From Pachyseris speciosa (taxonomy: Eukaryota; Cnidaria; Anthozoa; Scleractinia; Pachyseridae), in NCBI GenBank assembly GCA_016490735.1, contig JAEMWC010000358.1, forward strand, positions 1-64,000: a stretch of 64,000 nt of DNA, given 5' to 3'. The position numbers and the translations under genes were made by a program. Shown one piece after another: positions 48,145 through 60,455 of this stretch. Position 1 is the stretch's first letter, and each line of letters opens with the position of its first letter. Below the pieces are notes generated by a model. It had not been told where the DNA came from and did no database searches. It worked only from the letters and a program-made list of their open reading frames with translations.

Positions 48145-48770
48145 GCTTGTCTACCCCAACACCCCTTTCAGAAAAGGTCGACACAAGGTGGCTCTAGCTT
48201 TTGAGTCGGTGGATGAAATCCTTAACTGTGACCATTCAAATGAAAGCTACTGAGCAGTACTTTCCAGTGGTGCTATTTATTATGCTGTACAAGCTGGTTC
48301 TAACTTTTGAGTCTGTGGGTGAAATCCTAATGTGTGACAATCCAAATGAAAGCTACTGAGCAGTACTTTCGAGTGGTGCTGTTTATTATGCTGTACGAGG
48401 TGGTTCTAACTTTTGAGTCTGTGGGTGAAATCCTAATGTGTGACAATCCAAATGAAAGCTACTGAGCAGTACTTTCCAGTGGTGCTGTTTATTATGCTGT
48501 ACAAGGTGGTTCTAACTTTTGAGTCTGTGGAGTGAAATCCTTAAGTGTGACCATTCAAATGAAAGCTACTGAACAGTAATTTCCTATGGTGCTGTTTATT
48601 ATGCTGTACAAGGTTGTTCTAACTTTTGAGTCTGTGGATGAAATCCTTAAGTGTAATCATTAAAAAGAAAGCTACTGAGCAGAACTTTCCTGGGATGGTG
48701 CTAATTAGTCTGTACAAAGTATACAAATAGTTCAAATTTTTGAGTCTGTAAATAAAACTTAAAGGCACAA
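48145..48770. repeat. 106-bp tandem repeat, six copies, just 3' of the third ACE-like gene
   Basis: TTTTGAGTC recurs at 48199, 48305, 48411, 48517, 48624 and 48738. The unit contains GAAAGCTACTGAGCAGTACT, GTGCTGTTTATTATGCTGTA and GGTTCTAACTTTTGAGTCTG. TTTATT in most units gives AATAAA on the gene strand, so each unit brings a possible polyadenylation signal into the presumed 3' UTR. Confidence 0.9.
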
Positions 48771-48869
48771 ATAATGAAAGCCATTACGCATTTCTTTATA
48801 TAGTCTGAATTCGCATCTGAAGAAATTAAGGTTAACTTTACGTTCTTGGGATCAGAAGGCTTATGCAGA

Positions 48870-51800
48870 CTAAAACCACATAAGCATTTGGGTGTATTGA
48901 AGGTTTAAACTCAACAACAGCAAAAAAACAGCCATTATTAAATTGTCAGCGGTCCGTAAAGTGTGAGCATGCCCTTTGGAGTTTTTCTGGGTGTTGGGTG
49001 GCGTCACGCCAACGTTTCTGTGTGGTAAAGTTGTGGGCACCACACAGGGGTCATAATCAGGGCCCGGATTTTCGGGCCATCCAATTTTGTACTTGGAGGT
49101 ACATCTTTGAGCTCTCAACCACAGATACAGAGGCCAAAAGTACTCTTTAAGAGGGCCGACATCCATAGAGCGCTTGTTAGTGAGATTTTCCAGGGCGTCG
49201 GGCCAGGGCTTGCTCCTGCCTAACTTCAGCATTTCGCTAAACAAACATAAAAAAAGAGACTTAGCTGAAAGGTGCGTACATGCATGTGTTCGTCACTTGA
49301 AAGCAGGTTTAAGTGATATCCTTATCTTCGTCGCTCTTCGAATATGTAACGGGAAAGTCAAATTGTAAACACACCACAGGACACCCAAACGCTCACGACC
49401 AGGAATACCACTTCACTTTTCCAAACAACTGCTTCTTGCAAAGTAGCAAACAAGAACCCACAGAGAGGATTCCAGCCCACCTCTCCCCCACCCCCCCCCC
49501 CCCCACCTCATCCCAACGACGCACACCAAATAAGTACGCGTAATGTTTCAGCTTATGTAGAGTAAATAAGGGAAAGGGAAAATGGGCATTTTAATGGACT
49601 GTCTCATTGCTGAAGAAAAAACGAAAGAAAGAAAATCTTCCTTGACGGTAAAGTAGGAAGAAGCCAAATTAAAGTCGGGCTGTTGAGAGAATAGCGTTTA
49701 AAATAAGCGCGAGCTAACGACTTCAAAATTTACGCCCATCATAAAAATGTCGCTCTTATTAGTGTCTCAAACCTTGCTCCATCAAAACTATCTTCTACAT
49801 TGGATCAACCAAAGTAGAGGTGAAGGTTTTTCCGTTCAATCAACATTCCAAAGTCTTCGTGAGGTAGGTACCTACCGCCCGTCTAACCCTATTTCTTCTT
49901 TCCCTCAAACAAGCAAGTCACCAGTCATACCGAGGCAAACAAACTTTACAAATGGATAGTCCTTTCGAGGGACCCTTTCTTGACTGTTTTACGCACCTGA
50001 TCTTTCTGCCAGCTTCGGTGGATTTGTATATAGAGCACTGGTGCAGAGGGCCCTCGAAGCCCGCCGCTTGGCAGGCCGCTTTATGTAACTGAAACTGTAG
50101 CACCGTGCTGATAAAATACCTGCAGTGAGAAAGGACCAAGCAATGACTTTAATTGACCACAGCGATTTAAAATTGAGTGTCGCAAAACCAAAACCAAAGC
50201 AATTACTCTGACCAATCACAACAGATGTAAACAACGCAATGAACCAATCAAAATTCGAAGCAATTACATCAACTGGCGCGGGAAAATGCGCGGGAAAATG
50301 CGCGCGTGCAAGTCATGCTTGGTTTTGGTTTTCCTTCTAACTGGCTTAGAAAGTGGCGCGAGTTTTGCCAGTCAATCACAGAGCGAAGTAAAAAAATTCA
50401 AAGTAAACAAGAACTAGTTTTGACACTCCTTATAGGTGTCTATATCTCGCCGATTAGTTTTAACACTTATGCTAAGCTAGAAGCTTGAGAAGAGGGAAGT
50501 AAGGAATAGAACGCGCGCGAAACAAAAGAAGGGCGTGGAAGGGGAGAAGACATTCCTTCCTCTTTCACGCTTCGCGCTCCACGTTCCGCGATCTTCCCAT
50601 GCGCTTCGCACATGCACGCCATGCAGGCTAACGAACAAAACAAACAGACAAACCTCACGTAGGGCACGTCACTGGGTATGTGGTACTTGGCCCCAGGATC
50701 AAAATCACTCTCGGTCCTCTCCAACGGAGGTTTTATACCCTGGTACCTAGTTCTCAGTTTCCACCATTTTGTGTTGTACTCGTCTGGTTTTATCTTCCCT
50801 TGAAACACACTCCAGCGCCACTTGTCAATTATATATGCGAACGGCAGGAAGGCAATGATATCTAGAGCCATTTTCATTAGAGCATTTATCTCCAAACCTG
50901 AAGAACTCAATTAAAAATTTAAGGGCGATGTGACAGCTGCCACAATATGTTACACAACTGGCGAAGAAGACAACAGATAAAGCAACATAACTATGGCTGC
51001 GATGATCATTCATAAGAGCTATGCTCCACGCCCTGAAAACAATTGCAGCTGCTACACATTCAGGCAGATAAAATTAGCTGCATTTGAGAGGTGTTACATC
51101 ACTTTTTGGAACCTTGAATGCACAGAAAAATATATGAGTCTTCCAACGCATCCTGTTGTAACAGCTGCACTAAAAATGGTTAGGGAGGGGTGGCAGGAGA
51201 GAGAGCCCTGTACAACTTGCAGGCGCATGCTCGGAACGAGCCAATCAAATCAAACTAGGCACCAGCCCTTTATTGTCCATCCCTGTCCATCCAGATTTCG
51301 CGGTCGGTTCCGCGGGAAATCGAAATACAAAGTTATGCAAGCATAAAAAAACGTTTCGAAGAGAAGCATGTAAACACCGACAAAATTGTGTATGAAAATT
51401 TTGTATGATTTGTGATACGTAGAAAATCATATCAAAACCACCCGTTGTCCTTACAAAAAGAGGAGAAAAATCGAAATTGCGCATAAGTTGGAAAATTATT
51501 GCAACATAGAAATACCGACTGAGAATGGTGGCTCACGACACATTTGCGTCTGTTGCAAGAAAAACTTGTAGTCAATAGCCTAAAGAAAGTCAAAAGTCGA
51601 CAAGGTTCGAACCAAATGGAAGGAAAACATAAACCGAAAACAACCTTTCGGAATAAAACGCATATTCACAGGCGAAATGAACCGCATCCAAAAACTTGGC
51701 ATCGTATGTGAAACTCGAATTCACTGCCATTTTCTCAAAAAACAATGGATAAGAGCAAGTAATGTCCGAATATGGAAACTACTACCAAATATGGTTTTTC

Positions 51801-54800
51801 CACCAGAAGAGGGGAAAGTAGCGCCGTTCCGAGCATGTGCCAGCTAGTTGTACAGGACTCTCTTTTCTCCCGCCCCACACTATGCAGCTGGGCGGAGTAA
51901 GAGGGATTTCTGGCACAGGACTGGGTAAAGAGCAGTGTAATACCACTCTCGAACCATTTGTCCTCTGCACACTGGTAAGTGACGTCACACATCACCAGCC
52001 ACCGTCACCATTACCATCACCATCACCACCACCACCACCGTCATCACCATCACCACCACCGCCACCATCACCATCACCACCACCATCACCATCACCATCA
52101 TTATCACCATGATTTATTACTATGATTATGATTACTGTTCGTATTATTATAAAATCAAATCACCTTTGTCTGGCATATAGTTTTTTAGGAGCCCGATCTT
52201 GTTCAGATGCTCAGGCGTAGAAACGGAAAGAGACAGTGCATCGCCCACCGCTTCATGAAAGCCAGGATTGGGGCCGTCACGATATATGAAAGGTTGGTCC
52301 CAGTACGACATGAAGTAATACACGTGACCCATCTGGCGGTGTGTAACGTCAAGCCATTCCTGCGTGACATCTGTGCACTGATGAATCCTGAAAAACATCC
52401 AGTAGTTTAAAGTAGAGGCTCCGTTCACTTAACGGAATATTGGGACTTTAAATGTTTTGAAAGGGGTAGGAGGGGTTGAACAATGTTCTGTACTTTCCTT
52501 CACAAAAGCGTCTTTATTTCAACCTGTTCAGCAGTGCACAATGATGAAATAAATTTACCGTATTATAGGAAATAAACGCTCGTGTTAATTAACGTATTAG
52601 AAATTAATGCGACTTAAATTAACGCTAATTGAAGAAAAATTTACTTTCAATAAAGGAAATTAACGCGATAGAGGTTTTAAAATTTGAAAATAATGGAGAT
52701 TAACGCGACACAAAGAAACGGAATTTGTTGTACAAATTAGTGTAAAAATCCACAATACAAACAATGTTCGAGGAACCGTCCCTAACTGGCCACTTCGAGG
52801 GTTCTTTCAGTGTCCATGACACTTTCAGTGTCCGGTTCTGAACCCTGATAAAATAATGCTTGTTCCTTTTTTTGAAATACAGTAGTGCGCGAAAAAAAAA
52901 AAGCTACTGTTTCCTAGTTATCAAGAATTTCTGGAGTGTATCGGGAATTTAAGGTGAAAATCATGGAAATTAAGGTCGTGGAAATTAATGCGCTACTTAA
53001 TTAATGACGCGGATATTAAAGCTAACAAAACTTAACGCGATAATTTTGTGAAGCGTTAATTTCCTATTGCTTTATCAATGTGTATCACACTTTTCCTTCA
53101 GTTTGTAAAACAACAAACCCCACAGACGGTATTTTGCGGAGGTTCAGCCTTTTGGAATTTAATTTTGACCCTGCCTAGACTAGTCTCCTACGCAGCCGTT
53201 CTTTGTCTCGTCACGCAACGCTCCTCTAGTGGAGAGGAGCGTTGCGTGACGAGACAAAGAACGGCTACCTGGAGTTAAGGAGGCTGAAATCAGTTTTTTT
53301 TTACCTTGGGGTGTACCTGGTGAATTTAAGCCTTATAGACAGAATCGAGGCAAACAAGACACTTACAGTTTAAGTTTAGTCCGTACTTAATTTGTCAGCG
53401 AATCAATTTCTAAGCCAATTATAAGAGCTCTGGGGAAAACGAAACCAAAAAACGCTGATTACTCTTGAAATACAGATAACAAGAACTCCAAAAGTTGACA
53501 ATGCGCATCCAAATTCATCTTCTGAGCGGTAGCAGTTCCACCTACGCTTGGGCAGCCCTGAGCGAATATGCTTTGCCCTGTTTAAAAGTTCGGACTAAGA
53601 AGTTTCGCGGACTGTCCGAAAGAGATTTGACTATCAGTGACTAAAGAGGGATATGAACATAGTACACATTGCAATGACTGTGAATTCTGACGATGGATAA
53701 ATAGCCTGCGTGGCAGGCGTAGAAAGGGGAGGGGGGGGGGGGAGGGAGGGAAAAAGGGAGAGGGAATTGAATCCCCTCTCCCTTTTTTCCTCCCTCCCCC
53801 TCCCCTTATGGATAAAGGAAATTTCATGGAAGTGTACGCGAAAGATTTAAAGAGGTGACCTTAGTGCCCTTACAGTGGCTTCAGCTTATATACCAGATCA
53901 CATTAATTTGTGAAGTATCCTTGAAGGACCATTGTAGTTAGGTCTAGTTACGTATGCCCTTCTCAGGAACAAAGCTATAAAAAATAGAAAACATTCCGCA
54001 CATAACCTACCCTGGGTGCCAGAGGTTATTTTTTTTCGTTTGAAGGAGGGAATTCGCATCAACGAGGCGCGAAGCGCCGAGAGAAAAAAAATAAGCCCGT
54101 CTCTCGCGTTCTATTTTGGCTTTTCAGGATATTTCTTTTTTTCAACGGGCCTCTGGAGCCAGGGTACACATAACCGCTTTGGTCGATCACATCTCTCTTG
54201 TGAATTTAAGGGAATCAGTTTCCCTCTTCTTGTCACAATTCTTTTTGCTTACGGTAGTTTAGATTTTGGGAGCTTATACTGAGTTCAACAACGAGTCTAC
54301 AACCTCCAGAATTGTCGTCATGTTTTTTGTTTTGTGACACCAACTAGAGCCGTTTGCGTTTGAAAATTTATGACATCGACGCGACAAGAAAATTCATGTA
54401 TCACTTGGACTGCTTCTTCAGTTCCTCCTCGATGCTATGATTTTTCCTGTCCTCTGCACCCGTATAGTACAATAGGAACAAACTTTCTTCTTTGCTTTTT
54501 AACATGGTTCGTACTCTTTTAAGCTCTTCAAATTCCATGACTGTCCATGACGTTTTCCATGACCTTTTCTAGTTTTCCATGACCGTAAGTTTAGCTGTCA
54601 CGGTAGAACATTTTTAAAACTATCCTTATTTTAGGACATTTTCTGACATAACTCAGTTCAAAAGACAGACAAACGCGTTTTTTTCAAGTAGTGAGACTGG
54701 TTCTTTATGTTTGTTCTTTTGCTTACATTGCCTAATTTTGTTTTACCATCGGACATTTGAAGCCGGCTGTTCAAGCTGTAGGCTAGATTTCCGCCGGTCA

Positions 54801-57437
54801 CTCGGGGCCGGAGTATCCGACTCCCGAAACAGCAGCTGGTAATGGAGCCTATCGAAACTGTTAAGCACTTGGCCTTTTGCGTTGAATAAATTCTCGAGAT
54901 GTTCAAATGGTTTTTGACCTCTTACTGATCATAAGGCGTTAATTTTGTGAAATACGAGAATAGATTTCAAGCGTAGGAAAAGAACATGGAACGGTCGTAG
55001 ACCGACGTACAAATAGCAGTCCAAAAAGAAAGCATCAAACTAAAGAACTACTCTGAAATGATAAAATAAAATAAAATAAAAGTGAAGCATTTCTTCTCTA
55101 TCTTGCACAAAAACGTCAAGTTGGCAAAAATCGAAAACATTTTTGGTATGTTGCCCGCACCTCGAAGTATCAATGAAGTCAAATGAAGTGAATAACTACC
55201 GCAAACTTGATCTCTTACGTGGGAAGTGAAAACAGTTTTGGTTTTGACGCCTTATTCTTAATAAAAAGAGTGTGATCTTCTAGCGGAAATTTCCCGGTTA
55301 TGCAATAATGGTCCTTGAACTGTTTCTTCAAGTATGCAGCTTGCGTTCAAATCGTGATTGAAAGCTCCGGATTTCTGTTGGGTTCTTGTAATAACAGAGA
55401 TTAACAGGACGCTGTGATCAATGGAAATTTTTAGATGTCGATAACGATAAAATCACTTTATCTCCACTCAACAATGCGCACTCCATACCAAACCTATGAT
55501 GTCTTGGTTTCAATTAGAGGATTAATCATAAAATACCATCGTAGGCGTGCACTAAATCTACGGATAGCATGTTGTATTGATAAGGTGTGAGTGGCGGGTT
55601 ATAAAGTAGCTCTAACTTGCACTAAGGAGGTCGTGGATAAGCATTCGAATGAAAGCTAATGGATATCACTGTTCCTGTGCGTTAAAATATGTTAGCCGAT
55701 ATGTAATAATAATAATAAATGTTGGATTAAGAGATCAGGAAGTCTGCCTGTGTTGGCATCGTTAACCTAACCTCACATTCATTCGCGAAGTCGTCACCGC
55801 GTGGGGAATTGAACGATAACATTTTTAAAGTGTTACTTACTCCCCCAATAAAGTCTCAAGATAACGTGTTCTGGAAGGAATTTGAAAGCACTTCAAAGCG
55901 AAAAGAGACGAGATAGCAGTCACTCCAACGCATACATGGACGAAGGTACAAAACAATGGATTGGAGTTCGGAATTTTCAAGAAGAGAAATGGCTTGTTAA
56001 GATTTCAAAAGGGGACCAGCAAACTGCATTGCAAACTGTTTAATAGAGAAAAACAAAATCTTTGACTTGTTGATCTTGATTGTTGGAAACAAACAGTCAA
56101 ACAGCTTGTCCTCAGGAAATCGCAATGTGAGACTTCTTTTTACGCCAAAAATAACATCCGCTTTTCCCCGACGTAAATCCAAAACGGAGTCCTATAAACG
56201 ATCGAACGAATCCATCTCATTTATCGCCTGGACGCAGTGCGTAAACAAATGCTATTGAGTAATTTTTTTAACCAGAAAGAAAAAAAAAACACAAAACATG
56301 TTTCTTTGGCTCACAGTAGCGTGACAAAACGAGCCTCAGCGTGACGCGTGACTGTCACGCTTCTCACATACTGAAGCTACAAGTTCACGCTTACCTTACG
56401 TCTTTTTCTCCGTCTTTAGTCTTTAACAGCATATTCCAGGCAGAACTGAAACAATCGACTTCCCATCCTTCGGGTTTTCTTATCATGGAACGCTCTAGAA
56501 ATTTCTTAGGCAATTTTTCCATTCCGAGAGACACAAATAACGATTTCGTAATGCGAAACATGTCCTCTATGGTGTAGTTTTTCTCCTTCATTGTCTTCGT
56601 CACATCCAGGCTTGATGTGTTCTTGTATGGTTTGACGAGAGAATAAATGTTCACCCAAGACTGAGCCCACATATTGCCGAGTAAATGAGCTGGAATCGCG
56701 TATTTGTCTTGAACTTGAGGGTAATGTTTCGCAAGCTGGGCGCGAACATACGCGTGAAGTTCCTGATAAAACGGTTCCAGCTCTTTCCAAAGCTTTCTAA
56801 CGAGTTCCGGAAGGTTGTCGACCTCGTAGGATTCTCGCCAAAATGCACCATAATCCGAGAAATTGTTATCTTTCGCTCCTTCGTTCGCCAGTCTTACGTA
56901 TTCTTTGTACAGAGGTAGTATCTTCGGACCGACTGCGTCACGCCAACTTTGCCATGTAAATATTAATTCATTATACCGCTGAGACGATGCCATGATATTC
57001 GTCAAATCCGGCACGAGAGACAAATTCTTCCTTGTTGTAGGGTCGTAAACTTGTGCTGCATTGTAAATCGTTCGCATTTTAGTCTTGATGTCGAGCAATC
57101 TTCCGCGTTTCTGTGGATCCTTCAAAGTACTAGACAAACGAATTAACTTGATTTGCCGTTGAATATCCTCAGGCAAGTCCTCCAGACTGCCGAATTTAGA
57201 CGCAGCCTTCCGTGTTTCTTCCATAAATGTCTCGAACGCTAAAGATGCGGCCTTATACTCAGCGATAGCTTCATCGGACGACAAGTTGCTAAAATATTTC
57301 CAGTTTGCGACAACACGTTTGTTTCTTTCGATCGGAGCTTGCTTGTTGAAATCGCTGAGGAAGGCGAGCGCTGTGTCATCGTTCTGAGAAGAAACGATTT
57401 GCGCCAGCGCAATCGAATAAAAGACTAGTAAAAGCAT
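48870..57437 (-). CDS. ACE-like pseudo-peptidase (M2 family), copy 3, zinc site lost
   Basis: Five exons: 56395-57437, 52164-52387, 50654-50897, 49997-50119 and 48870-49236; intron phases 2, 1, 2, 2; 2001 nt, 666 aa. The ATG at 57435-57437 is followed by a signal peptide ([17 protein letters not shown]). The fold is clearly M2: [53 protein letters not shown] and [20 protein letters not shown]. The zinc motif HHEMGH of the family is HRQMGH here (codons CAC CGC CAG ATG GGT CAC): the first zinc histidine is Arg and the catalytic Glu is Gln. The frame is otherwise intact, so it is a conserved inactive homologue and not a decayed gene. The C-terminus has a hydrophobic end ([14 protein letters not shown]) with no cytoplasmic tail, possibly a GPI signal or a membrane anchor. 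Nematode ACN-1 and mammalian ACE3 are known inactive relatives. Confidence 0.93.
50172..50392. repeat. interspersed repeat, copy 2 of 2
   Basis: Matches 22427-22600 (GAGTGTCGCAAAACCAAAAC; CAATTACTCTGACCAATCAC; CCAGTCAATCACAGAGCG), with an extra GCGCGGGAAAAT tandem. It lies in intron 3 of copy 3. Confidence 0.7.
51184..51882. repeat. ~700-bp segment with ~60-bp inverted ends
   Basis: GAGCCCTGTACAACTTGCAG and GCATGCTCGGAACGAG at the left; GTTCCGAGCATGTGCCAGCT and GTTGTACAGGACTCTC inverted at the right. The interior is non-coding. It sits in intron 2 of copy 3 and could be a DNA transposon derivative. Confidence 0.6.
51993..52113. repeat. CAC/CAT microsatellite
   Basis: Irregular (CAYCAC)n, 30 bp to the right of which lies the exon 2 donor region of copy 3. 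Confidence 0.9.
52440..53194. other. copy 3 intron 1, downstream part
   Basis: AT-rich with repeated TTAACGC and GTTAATT words (52560-53060). No exon was recognised. Confidence 0.4.
53195..53265. repeat. perfect inverted repeat, 33-bp arms, 5-bp loop
   Basis: GCCGTTCTTTGTCTCGTCAC... is mirrored exactly after the loop AGTGG. No other part of the flanking DNA is symmetric. Confidence 0.9.
53724..53807. repeat. G-rich/C-rich hairpin
   Basis: A purine arm (GGGAGGGAGGGAAAAAGGGA) folds onto the pyrimidine arm TCCCTTTTTTCCTCCCTCCC around AATTGAAT. The purine arm could also form a G-quadruplex. Confidence 0.85.
53810..56394. other. copy 3 intron 1, upstream part, no gene recognised
   Basis: No exon, tRNA or named repeat was seen. 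Short frames at 54016-54282, 54658-54906 and 55997-56258 are unassigned. Confidence 0.4.
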
Positions 57438-58246
57438 TCTTAGATGAAAGGAAAAAAGGTTTTAAGACAATAAACTGAAAATACACAGCGTTGTAGACCC
57501 TACCAGTGTGAAATAAAGCCGCTTACTCCACATGTCAGCGCTGTAATTACCCTCACAAATACCTCGCTCGCATCAGCGTGTTGTGTTGAGTGAAATTGAA
57601 CACCTGAGTATTTGATACCCAACACCTCCTGTTTTGTTTATGAATTGTCGGCGTGCTAATAGTTTGTTGGGGTGTTTGCGTAAAATATTTGGCGTCAGAC
57701 TATTTTAAATTTCTATCAACATTGAATTTGTTTATGAATACAAATAATCCATAAGCATCTTCCCATAAGCATCTTCATGTCCGGAAAGTATTGATGCAAT
57801 TTCTATTGATCTCCATAGAGCATACACTTCATTTATTGCCATCAAGTTTCATTGAATGAAACCAACGCGGCGATCACGAGATGGAAAAACGCGCGCAAAA
57901 ATAAGACATTTGTATGGTGACATTTGGGCTGCCATTCGTGACTGGCCAACGAACGAATCTCCTCGCTCGCCGGTGGAAATTAAATCGCGCATTATTTTTT
58001 TTCTCCAGCTAGCCTCCTCCAACTATAATCTGGGTGTGACAACTGGTGGATTCGTGTTCTCTGCCCAGGGTTGACATTTTGACAAGTAAAGAGATCTTAC
58101 GAATCCGGCTTACCTTTTAATAGTCTCATGAAACCAATACGGTCACGGGAATACGGTAGAGTTCTGAAAGTAGCGCACCCCCAACCTTGCGTTCGGAATT
58201 AGCAGGCCTACGGGAATAGCCGTTACTTTCGGGTAGCTAAAATACG
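57438..58246. other. 5' flank of ACE-like copy 3
   Basis: It should hold the promoter and 5' UTR of the pseudo-peptidase gene. No clear TATA box or other gene is visible. The frame at 57856-58074 is unassigned. Confidence 0.4.
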
Positions 58247-58385
58247 GTGACTTTGCGCTTTTTTGCCTCGCAGGATCTTCTTAGCCATATTTTTTGCTCA
58301 GTTTCTCGGGTATTTAAAATACCCGAGAAACTGAGCAAAAAATATGGCTAAGAAGATCCTGCGAGGCAAAAAAGCGCAAAGTCAC
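58247..58385. repeat. perfect 139-bp palindrome, 69-bp arms, 1-bp centre
   Basis: The left arm GTGACTTTGCGCTTTTTTGC... and the right arm are exact reverse complements around a single A at 58316. Right-arm sequence contains ATGGCTAAGAAGATCCTGCG in an open frame, but symmetry rather than coding is the simplest reading. Confidence 0.95.
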
Positions 58386-58882
58386 TTTGATTCCAGGCCC
58401 GTAGGGAGGGGTGTCGTGTCAAGACCGGCGATTCAAAAGAAAGAGCCAGGAGGAAAAAATGAGGGGGGCTGGGGTGATTGAATGCGCCCTTTCTAGAAAG
58501 TACTGAGTGATTAGGAAAGGATGTTGGATTATTAAATCCTCTATATTTCTCTTATTACTCGGGCTGCGCGCGTCTCGCGCGTCGCCCGGGTCTAAGATTA
58601 CCGACGGTTATTCTTTTTCGTCGTCGAGTATCGTCCACAAAGTGCACTTCCGGCGTTTCTGCGCAAGCGCTAACTATTTTTAACAGAGTGAAGCCTGTTG
58701 TCACGTATCGGAAAATGTCGATTCACCTTGTGTCTTTTGAAGTCTGAACAAACAATATGTTAAGAGAAGTGTCTATGCGAATGATTGCAAGTTCAACGGC
58801 GAGAAGAAAGCTTTTAACATGAGTAAACTTAACTCCAGATGGACTGCCGTGTTTCCTCGTGTCTGCTTCAGTAGACTGCGAG

Positions 58883-59259
58883 TTAACCGCGGTCAAACGT
58901 AAAAAAGTAAGAAAAGTCCTTTAAAGATAAGGTTTTTACGTTGAGAGCCCAAAGATGATAAGTTTTTCTTCAGTTTGTGAGTTTACTTAATCATTTTATG
59001 AATTACTAAAACAGTTTTAGGAACAATAAGGTGAATCGGTTTTCCCGAAGTCACGCATTGAAACAGAAAACAAAAATATACCGCGCCGAACAGTCTCCAC
59101 ATTCTTCGCTTTAAAAAACCTTAAAACTTTTTTTAGTAATTCATGAAATGATTTAGTAAACTCCCAGACTGATGAAAGACTCATCATCTTTGAGCTCTCA
59201 ACGTAAAAACCTTATCTTTACAGGACTTTTCTTATTTTTTTACGTTTGACCGCGGTTAA
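58883..59259. mobile_element. MITE with 9-bp target duplication, Mutator-like by TSD size
   Basis: It begins TTAACCGCGGTCAAACGTAA and ends with the complement TTACGTTTGACCGCGGTTAA. Complementarity extends inward in blocks (AGATAAGGTTTTTACGTTGA; GAATTACTAAAAC). GACTGCGAG is present on both sides (58874-58882 and 59260-59268) and once in the empty site of the paralogous repeat at about 24966-24974. The 377-bp element has no coding capacity. The Mutator assignment rests on the 9-bp duplication only. Confidence 0.85.
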
Positions 59260-60225
59260 GACTGCGAGTAGTCTCTAATTTTGGCGATGGATTGTGGGGC
59301 GGGCGAAAGACACGTGCGCGCGCGAAGTTGCGAGGAGACGCGACGCGAGGGGAGCGCCAAAAATTAGAGACTACAGACAAAGGGAGTTTGACCTTTCACG
59401 GCCGAGTGATTCGGAAGTATAAATCTCATATCAACAGCAAGAATGATACTTGTTGTCACGTATCGGAAAACGTCGATTCACCTTGTGTCTTTGAAGTCTG
59501 AACAACTAATATGTTAAGAGAAGTGTCTATACGAATGTTTGCAAGTTCAACAGCGAGAAGAAAGCTTTTAACATGACCAAAATTTAACTCCAGATGGACT
59601 GCCGTGTTCCCCGTATCCGCTCCATTGAGATGTATATTTTGTTGAACAAGAGGCTACAATTAGCCTAAACCCGGGCTTGCAAAAAACAGTATTGTATCCC
59701 TAACTTAGTGCTAAACAAAAGAATAGAGGGAAGTCTGTCTTTCTTACATCGGACGCATTGTGTTTAGCTTGTGTTGGAGTCTATTTCTTTAGACCCCTAT
59801 CAACATATATTCCTCTAAAATACAGCTAAACCATTGAGAACAGTAATTATAACACTTGTAAAAAATATTTCTAAAAGAACAAGAAAAAGAGAAACAGAAA
59901 AATAAAGCCCGTGATATATACCACTAAAAGACATCAAACCCGGGTTAGCTGTGTCACAGGCAAGAACAGTGACCTTTAGGCCACAGAGGTTTATCGTTTT
60001 GCAAGGTGATAAAAATAGTGTATTGATTCCAAAAAAAAAAAAAAACTAAGCACACTTGTTTTCGCTTCGATGGATAATTGTTTGAGAAAGGAAACGCTTA
60101 TCGAACGATGTAGGATTTTTTCGCATAAACGTTAATGGAGTACGTCTCGGTGAAATGTGAGTAGAAAATTAATTAGCAAAGTGAAACTGTTTACAAACAC
60201 TTCTCCTTTGTCGTCTCATGTTATT

Positions 60226-60455
60226 ATAATCGGCTCCGAAGCACAAGACCTAGAAAACTCAGACCCCCCCCCCCCCCCAATCTGTAAAAACTCAAACCCC
60301 TCATAAACGGCGATAATTCATTTTGCCCACGTTTATTTCACTTTGAAAATTTGCATAGTTATGAGGGGGTCTGAGTTTTCCAGTTTGGGGGAGGGGGGGG
60401 GGGGGGGGTCTGAGTATTCTAGGTCTCGTGTTCCGGAGCCGATTATAATAACGTG
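60226..60455. repeat. G module, short copy
   Basis: ATCGGCTCCGAAGCACAAGA, CTAGAAAACTCAGACC and a C run on the left; a G run, GGTCTGAGTATTCTAGGTCT and TTCCGGAGCCGATTATAA on the right. Confidence 0.8.

Noticed and set aside
58340..58480. Open frame starting ATGGCTAAGAAGATC
   Set aside because: Starts inside the perfect palindrome, lacks homology I recognise, and ends after a low-complexity stretch.
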